From positions 124,001 to 188,000 of the forward strand of contig NZ_JAUOQH010000006.1 of assembly GCF_030547075.1 (NCBI RefSeq): a stretch of 64,000 bases of DNA, read 5' to 3'. This DNA comes from Alteromonas sp. 1_MG-2023. Lineage in GTDB: Bacteria; Pseudomonadota; Gammaproteobacteria; Enterobacterales; Alteromonadaceae. How positions within the stretch are numbered: the stretch's first letter is position 1; each line of letters opens with the position of its first letter. This document shows positions 1-8,485 of this stretch, in pieces. The notes below the pieces were generated by a model, which saw only the letters and a program-made list of their open reading frames with translations, did not search any database and was not told where the DNA came from. The position numbers and the translations under genes were made by a program.

Positions 1-2
1 GT

Positions 3-164
3 TTAACATAGCGTATATAACAGTAGAAATACCTTACATTTGATGTAAAAAGTAGTATTTATAGGTTGAATTTCATATTCTAGTCGCGCTCTGGGTTTTC
101 TTCTTTTAGCTAAGCGATTATGGCTGTAAATAGCAACATCTTCTTCGCGAGCAACCGCGCTCAT
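3..164 (-). CDS. Possible small basic protein (53 aa)
   Basis: An open frame of 53 codons reads away from the peptidase gene, beginning MSAVAREEDVAIYSHNRLAK and ending with a stop two bases from the window edge. An AGGA lies about nine bases upstream of the ATG. The first half is rich in Arg and Lys; the last part is hydrophobic. I do not recognise the family. It could be a real small gene or the remains of a longer one, since its tail (KCKVFLLLYTLC) looks like read-through of AT-rich sequence rather than a conserved end. Confidence 0.3.
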   Translation of the reverse strand: MSAVAREEDVAIYSHNRLAKRRKPRARLEYEIQPINTTFYIKCKVFLLLYTLC

Positions 165-283
165 TGCTTACTGTCCTAAACCGTTAAAAATGGAAAAAAC
201 GCCTAAATAATAAAAAACAATTTTTGGGTACGTTGCAGTTACTATATGAATTCGACCCTAATAACAGCCTCAATGGAGAACAC

Positions 284-1684
284 ATGCATCAACTTAGACG
301 CCTCACTTTTAGCGCTATGGTATTTTTTTTCAGTTGTCCGATACTGGCCGCTTCTAATGTGATAACAAACGAACAAAAACAAACTGCTAACGACCTTATA
401 GACACTGCGCTGAAAAGTGACTTAGGTATGGAAATCGTGACATCGCTGACAACAGAAATAGGCCCTCGATTGGGAGGCTCTGAAGCTGAGAAGCGCGCGA
501 GAGACTGGGGAGTAAAATTAGGTGAACGTTTGGGATTCGACAACGTCAGTATCGAACCATTTACGATGCCTTTTTGGGATAGAGGTCATTTACACATATC
601 GCTAACCTCTCCTTATCAGCAGGATTTATACGGCACCGCGCTAGGTGGTGGTGCGCCATCAAAAGAAAGTATTGACGCCGATGTAGTATATTTTAGAGAT
701 ATTCACGCGTTATCAGATATTAAGGATGGCAGCCTTAGCGGAAAAATTGCTTTTGTCGATGGCGACAAAATGGTTAAGAGCCAAACTGGCGCAGGTTATG
801 GCCAAGCCAATCAACGTCGTAGAATTGGCTGGCAACATGCGCAGCGTGGTGGCGCTAGCGCATTGGTGGTTCGCTCTGTGGGCTCAGACTCACATCGATT
901 CCCACACTCAGGGATGATGAGTAAAGACGGTGACAAATGGGCAGATATTCCTGTTATCGCTATCTCAAATCCTGACGCAGATCACCTTCGCCGCTTACAC
1001 GGTTTAAGCAAACCTATAAGCCTTTCATTGCACTCAGAATCAAAATGGAAAGGCGAAGTAAAAAGCGGAAATGTTATTCTCGATTTAGTAGGAAGTGAGA
1101 AGCCTGAAGAGATCGTACTTATTGGTGGCCACTTAGATAGCTGGGATTTAGGAACTGGCGCAGTTGACGATGGTGCTGGCGTTGCTATCACTACCGCAGC
1201 GGCCGCGTTAATTGCTAACTTGCCTACTCGCCCCAAGCGTACTATTCGGGTGGTGATGTTTGGTGCAGAAGAAGTGGGGTTGCTTGGTGCATTCGCCTAT
1301 GCGAAACAACATGATGCGAACTTACAAAACCATGTTCTGGCAACCGAATCTGACTTTGGTGCGCAAACCATTTGGCAGTTAGTATCAAACGTCAATCCAG
1401 AAGCTACCTTGCTAATGGATGAAGTAGGAAAGATATTGTCCCCTCTTGGCATAGTGAGAGGAGGAGCAGATGTACCTGGCGGTGGTCCAGACATCATTCC
1501 CCTAGCTAAAAAAGGGGTACCGACCATTCGATTGAACCAAAATGGACAGGATTACTTCGATTTGCATCATACGCCAGATGATACGCTTGATAAGATTGAG
1601 CCAAATGAATTAGCGCAAAATATTGCCGCTTACGCAGCAACTATATATTTAATTGCTGATTCAGACGTGGCATTAAAGCCTTAA
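284..1684 (+). CDS. Exported M28-family zinc peptidase (carboxypeptidase Q-like)
   Basis: Predicted periplasmic or secreted aminopeptidase/carboxypeptidase of family M28, about 466 residues. The start is placed at the ATG preceded by GGAGAA seven bases upstream; an in-frame TTG at 224 has no such site, and only the ATG begins a good signal peptide (MHQLRRLTFSAMVFFFSCPI, cleaved near LAAS). A PA-type insert occupies the middle of the protein. The co-catalytic zinc site is visible: GGHLDSWDLG near residue 281, the bridging Asp in AVDDGAG, the catalytic pair in GAEEVGLLG, Asp in ESDFG, and the last His in HHTPDDT. The family releases amino acids from peptides. It converges on the esterase gene, with a hairpin between them. 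The substrate is unknown. Confidence 0.9.
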   Translation: MHQLRRLTFSAMVFFFSCPILAASNVITNEQKQTANDLIDTALKSDLGMEIVTSLTTEIGPRLGGSEAEKRARDWGVKLGERLGFDNVSIEPFTMPFWDRGHLHISLTSPYQQDLYGTALGGGAPSKESIDADVVYFRDIHALSDIKDGSLSGKIAFVDGDKMVKSQTGAGYGQANQRRRIGWQHAQRGGASALVVRSVGSDSHRFPHSGMMSKDGDKWADIPVIAISNPDADHLRRLHGLSKPISLSLHSESKWKGEVKSGNVILDLVGSEKPEEIVLIGGHLDSWDLGTGAVDDGAGVAITTAAAALIANLPTRPKRTIRVVMFGAEEVGLLGAFAYAKQHDANLQNHVLATESDFGAQTIWQLVSNVNPEATLLMDEVGKILSPLGIVRGGADVPGGGPDIIPLAKKGVPTIRLNQNGQDYFDLHHTPDDTLDKIEPNELAQNIAAYAATIYLIADSDVALKP

Positions 1685-1692
1685 TATGGCAT

Positions 1693-1742
1693 AAGCGGGT
1701 CAGGACTGAGCTAGTACAACTGAGCTACTCTCCTGCCCGCTT
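1693..1742. terminator. Hairpin between convergent genes
   Basis: AAGCGGGTCAGGA and TCCTGCCCGCTT pair with one bulged T and close a loop that itself holds two copies of CTGAGCTA. It lies exactly between the stop codons of the peptidase and esterase genes. There is no T-run, so intrinsic termination is uncertain; it may protect 3' ends. Confidence 0.45.
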
Positions 1743-1753
1743 ACATTCGCGCT

Positions 1754-2950
1754 TTAACTCTCATCAATCTTGTTCAACAACCTTTCACGTCTACCTACGT
1801 AAACGTCATAGCCATCGTAATCCGAAGAAGCTAGCGCTAATGCCTTATTCACCTGCTCCAGTGCCTTTTCAAACTGGCCTGACTGCTCATAGCCATAGGC
1901 AAGACCATTGTATGCATCCGGCGCATTGGGATAACGTTCAATACCGTACTGAAATAGCTTTATAGCTTCATCGAAATCTTGTTCTGACACGAAGTGATAA
2001 CCTAATTCTCTTATTACCCATTCCGCCGCTTCGATTTTCTCGCCTCGTTGCTGTGATACAACATCGTAATACTTTTCAATCGAGCTCAAATCACCATCAT
2101 AGTCTTTCGGACGCATATACTCTGAGTAAAACAAACTGTAATACGCTTTAAAACTTGCTGCATTGGTCACAAGGTTATGAGGAACATCACTAAATACGTC
2201 GTTATGCCAGCGCAGTCCCTCAGGCTTGTTTTTACGGATATCTGAAATCATCGCATCGTAATAAGGGCGCATGGGCGCACCTTCATTGCCAATAGCGGTA
2301 TAAAGGTAATGATCGAGCTTTTTATTATTCTTTAAAAACTCAACCGTAGTCTTTGCCGTTGCGCCATTTGCCCACCATACCGCAGCACTGTAAGTTAAGG
2401 CGGCATTGAACAATTCAGGCTCTTGCTGCATGGCATACAATGAGAAAGCGCCTGCAGCCGAAGCACCTGCAATAACTCGAAAATCATGCACACGATACTT
2501 ACTTTCCACCATCGGCATCAGCTCTGAAGTGATAAATTGTAAAAACTTAGCACCGCCGCCGCCATAACCCACAGGGCCGTTGGGATCTTTATTTACGTTA
2601 GGGTATAAATCCCGAAGACGGTCAGTGTTTTCGATTGCCACTACAATAACTTCTGGCGCCGCCCGCTGAGATTGCAAACTCTCTAAAACTGCATTTAGCA
2701 TGACGAGGGTAGTCGCACCATCAAGGCGATAAATAATGGGGTATTTTTTATTAGTGTTTTCAGCATAGCTTTTAGGCAGCTGTACAACCACTGTCCGCTC
2801 TTCTGATAAAACCTTCGATGTTAGCTTTTCGGTAATTAGGGTGTAACTGGGACTTTCTGTTTCATCTTCTATAAAAGTATCTTGCCCATAAGAAATTGGG
2901 CTTATTGATAGTAGAAACAAACATAAAATCTGTATTTGTTGCAGCGCCAT
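1754..2950 (-). CDS. Exported alpha/beta-hydrolase esterase with C-terminal TPRs
   Basis: Putative esterase of the esterase-D/Fes (IroE-like) superfamily, 398 residues. An N-terminal signal peptide (LCLFLLSISPISYG) is followed by the hydrolase domain, with the nucleophile elbow GASAAG near residue 162 and the typical KYPIIYRLDG strand. The last about 90 residues form tetratricopeptide-like helices (FDEAIKLFQYGIERYPNAPDAYNGLAYGYEQSG). Enzymes with this layout are common in marine Alteromonadales, and their substrates are mostly unknown; siderophore ester cleavage is possible but nothing nearby supports it. The gene stands alone on its strand. Confidence 0.8.
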   Translation of the reverse strand: MALQQIQILCLFLLSISPISYGQDTFIEDETESPSYTLITEKLTSKVLSEERTVVVQLPKSYAENTNKKYPIIYRLDGATTLVMLNAVLESLQSQRAAPEVIVVAIENTDRLRDLYPNVNKDPNGPVGYGGGGAKFLQFITSELMPMVESKYRVHDFRVIAGASAAGAFSLYAMQQEPELFNAALTYSAAVWWANGATAKTTVEFLKNNKKLDHYLYTAIGNEGAPMRPYYDAMISDIRKNKPEGLRWHNDVFSDVPHNLVTNAASFKAYYSLFYSEYMRPKDYDGDLSSIEKYYDVVSQQRGEKIEAAEWVIRELGYHFVSEQDFDEAIKLFQYGIERYPNAPDAYNGLAYGYEQSGQFEKALEQVNKALALASSDYDGYDVYVGRRERLLNKIDES

Positions 2951-3198
2951 GAAAGTTAAGTCCTTTTAATGCGTTATGAAAATTTACGCTATTTAATTAC
3001 GTTAACACAAAATCATGGACTGCGGAAAAAGGTGCGGAAAAGGAGGCGGAAAAGGCCCCGCAAGAAGACAGCACTGAGAGCCGGCTCCCCCCAGCCGAGC
3101 GACTTTTCATTTGAGCGGGCTGGACGCTTGAGCCACTTGCAAATAAATGATTAATCATTAACCTATCTATTAAGTGAATAAAATAGTGAGTGTTGAGC
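2951..3198. other. Intergenic stretch with a GC-rich, purine-rich island
   Basis: No convincing gene. Around 3021-3055 three degenerate copies of GCGGAAAAGG follow one another, then a GC-rich segment (about 3055-3135) whose composition differs from the AT-rich flanks. Open frames exist on both strands here, but their translations are low-complexity Lys/Arg or Ser/Ala runs, typical of chance frames in repetitive DNA. Confidence 0.4.
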
Positions 3199-3294
3199 AT
3201 GAGACCTGAATTAATCTTTTTACTGCCCTTGGCGTTGATGATTGCCGCTTTTTTTTACGCTAAGCACCACCGTAAAACTTCAAAGAAGCCTTGA
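3199..3294 (+). CDS. Possible 31-aa single-span membrane microprotein
   Basis: A short frame encodes MRPELIFLLPLALMIAAFFY followed by a basic tail (KHHRKTSKK). One hydrophobic segment with positive residues after it is what a small inner-membrane protein looks like. The upstream TGAG is a poor ribosome site and the gene has no partner, so this rests on the translated pattern only. No terminator is apparent in the 170 bases that follow. Confidence 0.35.
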   Translation: MRPELIFLLPLALMIAAFFYAKHHRKTSKKP

Positions 3295-3466
3295 TAAGGT
3301 ACACTGTGATGGTGAAAGCTGTAATCGAAACTGTTTAAAGCCTAATGCTAAATTGAAATGATCCCATATAGCTTGGCTCTTTACGCTAGGCGCTTTAACT
3401 AGCTGCCACTGAAACCAAAAGCGAAATCATATTATTTACAGAGGCTAAGCGTTTTCCACTGAGCGC

Positions 3467-5179
3467 CTAGCCAGAGCGCGGATGCTTCGATTTAGCTTTG
3501 TGTTGATACATGCGTTTATCTGCCAATGATATGCATTCTGCTGGCATACTAGTTTCAAGGCTTGTTGCAATACCAAAGCTAACGCCCGCATCACTCCACT
3601 GCTTACCAAGATCATTAGACACCTCAGACATAAGTGCCAATGCTTTCTCGGCAACATCTTGCGTGGCCATGGCCGAAGGAGCTTGTAGTACGCCCACAAA
3701 TTCATCGCCTCCAGAACGGAAGACGTCTCCTATTGCATAAAATGACTGTTGTAGCAGACTCGCCGTTTTAATAATCAGTTTGTCCCCTTCATCGTGGCCG
3801 TGTTCATCATTAATTCTCTTCAACCCATCCAAATCGATGTAAACAACAACGTAATAGTCAGCCAATTGCTGAACACACTCAGACAAGGAGAATCTGTTTC
3901 CTAGCTGCGTCATTGAATCAATTCGTGACATGTATTGGTTTCGATTGAACTCTTTCTGCTTTAATTTAAACCATTCAGTTAAACACAACAAAATGCATAA
4001 ACAGTCTAACGACAGCGCAAATATGACGATAGACTCAGGGTATGGCAGCTCTCCCAAATATTGGCTGTGGGCGGCAATATAGTAACCAAGTGACAGACTA
4101 TAAAGCAGATTACCAGCTAAAAAATACTTAGCTCGGAAATCACGCTGCTTAATCATCCCCACCCCCACGGCAATGGTGGTAACTATCCACAGCATAGCCA
4201 GGAGATGAGATAACAAATACGCAAGGGTGAATGGCAAAAACCACATGGATATCCCTAGTACCAAGCTCACCACGCCCAATCCATTCAAAAATTTAAACAG
4301 TTTTTTATGCTTAGTTTTACATTCAAATAAATCAGACACAAATTGGGCTGCGCATGCTATGGCAAAAGGAAAAAGTAAAATTCCCCAGTAGCTAGAGTTA
4401 ACCGAAAGCGTGGCAATATCACTTAACATGCCTGAGGCTGCCGTCCACCCAACACCATGAAAGCCTAAGTAGCCTGCACAGGTTATGGCCACACGCTTTC
4501 TCGTTCCTGTGTAAATAAGCACGGCGAGTAATGCCAAAATAAGCATTGCTGTAATTCCCGCCAATGAAATACCGTTGTTTACTTTCTGGAATCGATAGAA
4601 GTGCTCTTCATCTAAGATGGTGACAGAAACAGGTGTAGGAAATTGTTTAGCGCCGATCACTAACCATAATTCCACACGCTCATCGTCAGTAGACGTATGC
4701 AGGGAAATGGCTTGAAAGTGAAGCAAAGGCGGCGTGGCATCATCATCTGACTGAGAGAATACTTGCAACCTAGGGGCAGGCTGATTGCTTGTGGTATATG
4801 AGGCTAAGCCGACATCAATAAAATTTGCATTTACTATGACAAAATACTGCCCTTGTCGTGCAATATCGAAAGTGACTTTAGTAAAGTAACTTCCTGATGT
4901 TCCACCTAGGGTTGGCATCACCGGTGCTTTTTCGAAAGAGGGCTTTTCATAAGAGGAGTATTGATTAGAGGCATTTTCAAAAACCTCTTCAATGCTCTTG
5001 TGAGCATTTAATGATTCGACTGTTGATGCATCAACAGTTTCATCTAGTTGATGCCACAAATTAGCATCAACGACAGTACTTTTCCCATCTACTAATACAA
5101 TAGCCTGCTTACCAAATACAGGGGCTGCCACTAGCAAAAGGAAAAAATATAAAACACCAATATGAATATAGGAAAGCAA
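3467..5179 (-). CDS. 7TM-DISM membrane diguanylate cyclase
   Basis: Inner-membrane sensor that probably makes c-di-GMP. It starts at TTG (5179), preceded by AAGG at seven bases; no later Met fits the signal peptide. Order: signal peptide, periplasmic 7TMR-DISM extracellular domain (to about residue 185), seven or eight membrane helices (about 195-385), then a GGDEF domain with an intact RSGGDEF active site at about 488-494. The RxxD inhibitory site expected upstream of GGDEF is absent (AIGD stands there), so feedback inhibition through the usual I-site is unlikely. DISM domains often sense carbohydrates or other small ligands; the ligand here is unknown. Monocistronic. Confidence 0.9.
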   Translation of the reverse strand: MLSYIHIGVLYFFLLLVAAPVFGKQAIVLVDGKSTVVDANLWHQLDETVDASTVESLNAHKSIEEVFENASNQYSSYEKPSFEKAPVMPTLGGTSGSYFTKVTFDIARQGQYFVIVNANFIDVGLASYTTSNQPAPRLQVFSQSDDDATPPLLHFQAISLHTSTDDERVELWLVIGAKQFPTPVSVTILDEEHFYRFQKVNNGISLAGITAMLILALLAVLIYTGTRKRVAITCAGYLGFHGVGWTAASGMLSDIATLSVNSSYWGILLFPFAIACAAQFVSDLFECKTKHKKLFKFLNGLGVVSLVLGISMWFLPFTLAYLLSHLLAMLWIVTTIAVGVGMIKQRDFRAKYFLAGNLLYSLSLGYYIAAHSQYLGELPYPESIVIFALSLDCLCILLCLTEWFKLKQKEFNRNQYMSRIDSMTQLGNRFSLSECVQQLADYYVVVYIDLDGLKRINDEHGHDEGDKLIIKTASLLQQSFYAIGDVFRSGGDEFVGVLQAPSAMATQDVAEKALALMSEVSNDLGKQWSDAGVSFGIATSLETSMPAECISLADKRMYQHKAKSKHPRSG

Positions 5180-5366
5180 AGTCAGACCTTCTCTGCAGGT
5201 TAAAGAGCAACACGACCGTTGGCTATTCAGCTCCTAGCAGAAACCTGCATAATTAGTATACATAACAATAAACATTTGTTTATTTTATTTACGCAATACT
5301 CTACTAGGCAATAGCAACGCGGTTGATCTTAAAGCAATTTAGACTTCGCTTCACTTAGCTATTTGG

Positions 5367-5555
5367 CTAAGCGTAGATACTCTCGACGGTGGTATTAAGT
5401 AACCAACGTAAAAATACTTTAGTATCTTTGTTGTTGTGAAATTGAACTGACTTTTGACACTCTGTATCGGTAAAAACAACGTTGAAGTTATTTACTGAGA
5501 TTGTCGAAATAGGGGGAAGTGTACGGAGCGAAGCGCCGTTAATAGTATGAGACAT
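5367..5555 (-). CDS. Small hypothetical protein (62 aa)
   Basis: A 62-codon frame beginning MSHTINGASLRTLPPIST, with a mixed, plausible protein composition (FTDTECQKSVQFHNNKD and KVFLRWLLN). The upstream sequence is AT-rich with only a weak AAAG as a possible ribosome site. No family is recognised. It sits alone between the diguanylate cyclase promoter and the cold-shock gene terminator. Real-gene status rests on composition alone. Confidence 0.4.
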   Translation of the reverse strand: MSHTINGASLRTLPPISTISVNNFNVVFTDTECQKSVQFHNNKDTKVFLRWLLNTTVESIYA

Positions 5556-5670
5556 TTAATTTTTCTTTGTATAATAATGTTGCTAGTTTTTTATTCGTTT
5601 TAAAATTCCTTTCAAAATTCTGTTCTTATCAAACCAAAAATAAATAAAAATATTAGTACTGCAGAATTAA

Positions 5671-5705
5671 AAAAGGCTAAGTAGAAACTTAGCCTTTTGT
5701 CGTTG
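5671..5705 (-). terminator. Rho-independent terminator of the cold-shock gene
   Basis: Perfect 11-bp stem AAAAGGCTAAG / CTTAGCCTTTT (5671-5681 with 5688-5698), six-base loop. Read on the minus strand it is followed by seven T residues, directly after the csp stop codon. Confidence 0.85.
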
Positions 5706-5721
5706 TATTTTAAAGTTCTAC

Positions 5722-5934
5722 TTAAAGAACAACAACGTTTGCAGCTTGAAGGCCTTTTTGACCTTGTTCTACACTGAAGCTTACCGCTTGGCCTTCAGAA
5801 AGAGTTTTGAATCCGTCAGAAGCGATTGAACGGAAATGTACGAATACGTCTTTACCGCCACCGTCTTGAGTAAGAAAACCAAAACCTTTATCTTCGTTGA
5901 ACCATTTAACTGTGCCGTTTACTGTATCAGACAT
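5722..5934 (-). CDS. Cold-shock protein, CspA family
   Basis: A 70-residue single OB-fold RNA/DNA chaperone. The start is the ATG of [20 protein letters not shown], with AAGG eight bases upstream; the frame remains open further upstream without a conserved match. RNP1 (KGFGFLT) and RNP2 (DVFVHF) are intact. These proteins bind single-stranded nucleic acid and melt RNA structure on cold shock or during growth transitions. The upstream AT-rich stretch leaves room for the long 5' leader typical of cold-inducible csp genes. A strong terminator follows. Confidence 0.95.
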   Translation of the reverse strand: MSDTVNGTVKWFNEDKGFGFLTQDGGGKDVFVHFRSIASDGFKTLSEGQAVSFSVEQGQKGLQAANVVVL

Positions 5935-6456
5935 GTTTGTAACCTTATATATTTGAAGTAATTGGTGAAAAATCACCGGATAGCAATAGATTTAACTTAC
6001 TAGTAACGCAAATGTATATCTATTAAAACTTCGATAAAACTGAAGAATAAAAGGGTACAACGCAGTAGTAGAAAAAGCTTTTAATTATCTAAAGCGGGCA
6101 CAATGTACATCTTTCAGTCAGGTAAGTCTACCGCTATCTCTAATTTATTTTACTTATTTAAAGGGCCATTGTTATATGTCACTGTATTCACTACGCCTTT
6201 AGAGGTGAAACATTACTTCCTCCTCTCGCCTCTCTATTAATAAATAGCCCTCTAACTCGCCCATTAAACCTATCAGCACATATAGCACCACCATATATAG
6301 CACCGCCACACACTCTCTCGCCCCGTTTAATCCCAACAACTGACTCCATGCCGGGTAACGGCTTACATGCGTATGTTAATAGGAATAGCTAACTTTATTA
6401 GCTAGGCTCTTAAAACGATAGCGCACCTATATTTAAAATATTCATATGAGGCTTTT
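5935..6456. other. Long intergenic region upstream of the cold-shock gene
   Basis: About 520 bases without a gene. The part nearest csp (to about 6170) may be its mRNA leader and promoter. At about 6277-6306 there is an imperfect direct repeat of ATATAGCACC(A/G)CC. Nothing else is supported. Confidence 0.4.
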
Positions 6457-6733
6457 ATGTCACAACATTATTCATTACGCGACAAAGTGGCAGTTGTTAC
6501 TCGCGGTGGAAAAGGGCTGGGTAAATCTTTAACCCTGCGGTTGTTACAAGAAAACATGAAGGTTGCCATATGTGCATTCACTTAACCCTGCACCTAATCA
6601 ATCTCAAAAAGCACCAAGTGATGACTAAGATGCTGAGCTAATTCAGAGCGATGAACTCGCGGATATGCTCGTTTATTTGTTGCAACAACCTCGACGTCTT
6701 AAAATAAACAATATTGGAATGTGGAGGTTCTAG
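6457..6733 (+). pseudogene. Remnant of a short-chain dehydrogenase with internal deletion
   Basis: Two disconnected pieces of one SDR gene. At 6457-6585 a 42-codon frame reads MSQHYSLRDKVAVVTRGGKG, the Rossmann start of an SDR, with the first Gly of TGxxxGxG changed to Arg, and ends in a stop soon after. At 6629-6733 a second frame reads SDELADMLVYLLQQPRRLKI then NNIGMWRF-stop, the usual C-terminal end of YdfG-like SDRs. The roughly 170 residues in between, including the YxxxK catalytic region, are missing. The product cannot be active. Confidence 0.75.
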
Positions 6734-6866
6734 TTACCCTTTTTTGCTCACCGTTTAACGATAGGCGCTTGCAGCCATTGTATTTGCGCCTTAGTGTCTC
6801 ATTCCTTTCATATAAATATAGTAAACTGATATATATTACGTTCTTAACATGGACGGGGAGAATCGA

Positions 6867-7253
6867 ATGAGAATGCTACATACCATGCTACGTGTTGAAA
6901 ATCTTGATGCGTCGCTGCACTTTTATACCCACCTAATGGGCATGAAGCTGCTAAGAAAATCCGAAAACCAAACTTATGAATATACACTGGCTTTTGTGGG
7001 TTATGGCGATGAAACTGATACCACCGTACTTGAACTTACTTATAACTGGGGTGACAACACTTACGAAAAAGGGACAGCCTACGGTCACATTGCTATCGAA
7101 GTAGACGATATTTATCAGTTTTGTGACAATTTAGAGCGAAATGGCTGTGATGTGTATCGCAAACCTGGCCCAGTAAAAGGCGGTTCAACTATTATCGCTT
7201 TTGTAAAAGACCCAGACGGCTACGCCATCGAATTGATTCAAACAAAACAATAA
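6867..7253 (+). CDS. gloA: Lactoylglutathione lyase (glyoxalase I)
   Basis: Converts the hemithioacetal of methylglyoxal and glutathione into S-lactoylglutathione in the cytoplasm. The 128-residue length matches the Ni-type bacterial enzyme when the start is set at [14 protein letters not shown], with GGGGAG seven bases upstream; the ATG at 6849 has no ribosome site. All four metal ligands are visible: His in MLHTMLRV, Glu in VLELTYNW, His in YGHIAIEV and Glu in YAIELIQ. It belongs with glutathione synthesis (gshA) elsewhere in the window and is followed by glpQ on the same strand. Confidence 0.95.
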   Translation: MRMLHTMLRVENLDASLHFYTHLMGMKLLRKSENQTYEYTLAFVGYGDETDTTVLELTYNWGDNTYEKGTAYGHIAIEVDDIYQFCDNLERNGCDVYRKPGPVKGGSTIIAFVKDPDGYAIELIQTKQ

Positions 7254-7303
7254 ATCTCTTTTAATAAATACAGCGGCCCTATTAATAAGGATATTGCCCT
7301 ACC

Positions 7304-8338
7304 ATGCTAAAACTTCGTCACGCCTTACTTATATTATCGGTATTTAGCTCGATATTTTTCTCGATTTTCACCAGCCCAGTGCTATTTGCAAAAAACTTTG
7401 ATGTTATTGCTCATAGGGGCGCTTCAGGGTATCTGCCTGAGCATACTCTTGAAGCCGCAACGCTAGCGTTTGCCATGGGCCCTGACTTTATTGAGCAAGA
7501 TGCGGTTATTACTAAAGACGGCATTGCTGTAGTATTGCACGATATTCATTTGGAAACCGTCACCAATGTAGAGCAGGTTTTTCCAAATCGTGCCCGTGAA
7601 GATGGTCGCTTTTACGCTTTAGATTTCACACTAGCAGAGCTTCGTACCCTGCAAGTTCATGAACGAGCGAATAATAACGGCGAACAAGTTTTCACTAAGC
7701 GCTATACAGGCAACATTGCTAATTTTACGGTTGCCACATTAGAAGAGCATTACGAACTCATCACCCAACTTAATCGAGAATTCAATACCGATGTGGGCGT
7801 CTATACAGAAGTAAAATCACCAGCCTGGCATGCTGAGCAAGGGGTAGATGCAAGCCAAATTGTGATTGCATCACTAACCCGATTTAATCTATCCAATAAA
7901 GATGCGAATAGTTACTTGCAGTGTTTCGACTTCAATGAAATAAAGCGCATTAGAACCGAGCTAAACTATGCCGGTAAAGTCGTACTGCTTATGGGCGAAA
8001 ACAGTTGGGGTGAATCAACCACCGACTACAACTGGGTTAAAAGTGAGGCTGGTATGAAAGTCGTGGCTAACTATGCTGATGGCTTAGGCCCTTGGTTAGG
8101 TCAATTGCTGGACGAACAAGCTATGACAGCAGGAAAAGTAGTACCCGCAGCTTGGGTTGAATTCGCTCATAATGAAGGTTTTGTTATTCACCCTTACACC
8201 TTTCGCCAAGATGCCCTACCGCCAGGCATGACAGAAACACAACTTCTGAATACCCTTAAACATGTAGTAAAAGTGGACGGCGTATTTACCGATCATGTTC
8301 CACCTGTAAAAGCGTGGCTTGAAGCCCAAAGTGAATAA
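7304..8338 (+). CDS. glpQ: Periplasmic glycerophosphodiester phosphodiesterase
   Basis: Hydrolyses deacylated phospholipids to glycerol-3-phosphate and an alcohol in the periplasm. 344 residues with a signal peptide (ILSVFSSIFFSIFTSPVLFA). The GDPD signature is clear: HRGASGYLPEHTLEA with the first catalytic His and Arg, EQD for the metal site, and VLHDIHLETVTNVE with the second His. Length and insertions agree with the GlpQ rather than the short UgpQ type. It lies 50 bases after gloA and may share its transcript; a bidirectional terminator follows. Confidence 0.92.
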   Translation: MLKLRHALLILSVFSSIFFSIFTSPVLFAKNFDVIAHRGASGYLPEHTLEAATLAFAMGPDFIEQDAVITKDGIAVVLHDIHLETVTNVEQVFPNRAREDGRFYALDFTLAELRTLQVHERANNNGEQVFTKRYTGNIANFTVATLEEHYELITQLNREFNTDVGVYTEVKSPAWHAEQGVDASQIVIASLTRFNLSNKDANSYLQCFDFNEIKRIRTELNYAGKVVLLMGENSWGESTTDYNWVKSEAGMKVVANYADGLGPWLGQLLDEQAMTAGKVVPAAWVEFAHNEGFVIHPYTFRQDALPPGMTETQLLNTLKHVVKVDGVFTDHVPPVKAWLEAQSE

Positions 8339-8352
8339 TGGATTGTGAATAC

Positions 8353-8390
8353 GGTTGGCGGTTGGCGGTTGGCGGTTGGCGGTTGGCGGC
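8353..8390. repeat. Five tandem copies of GGTTGGC
   Basis: Five exact 7-bp units (8353-8387) plus a partial copy, located 15 bases after the glpQ stop and 30 bases before the terminator. A perfect short-unit array of this kind is prone to slippage. Confidence 0.95.
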
Positions 8391-8419
8391 AAAAATACAC
8401 CACAACTTACTTACTCAAC

Positions 8420-8447
8420 AAAAAAGCGGCTACTAAGCCGCTTTTTT
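8420..8447. terminator. Bidirectional terminator between glpQ and motY
   Basis: AAAAAAGCGGC / GCCGCTTTTTT perfect stem around a TACTAA loop, with six T residues on either strand, so it can end both convergent transcripts. Confidence 0.9.
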
Positions 8448-8485
8448 GTATTGGATTGTTTGTTCCATACCAATGAACAACCTCA

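Noticed and set aside
2969..3200. Overlapping open frames of 61 and 67 codons on opposite strands
   Set aside because: Their products are Lys/Arg or Ser/Ala-rich strings caused by the repetitive GC-rich DNA; no ribosome site and no domain pattern.
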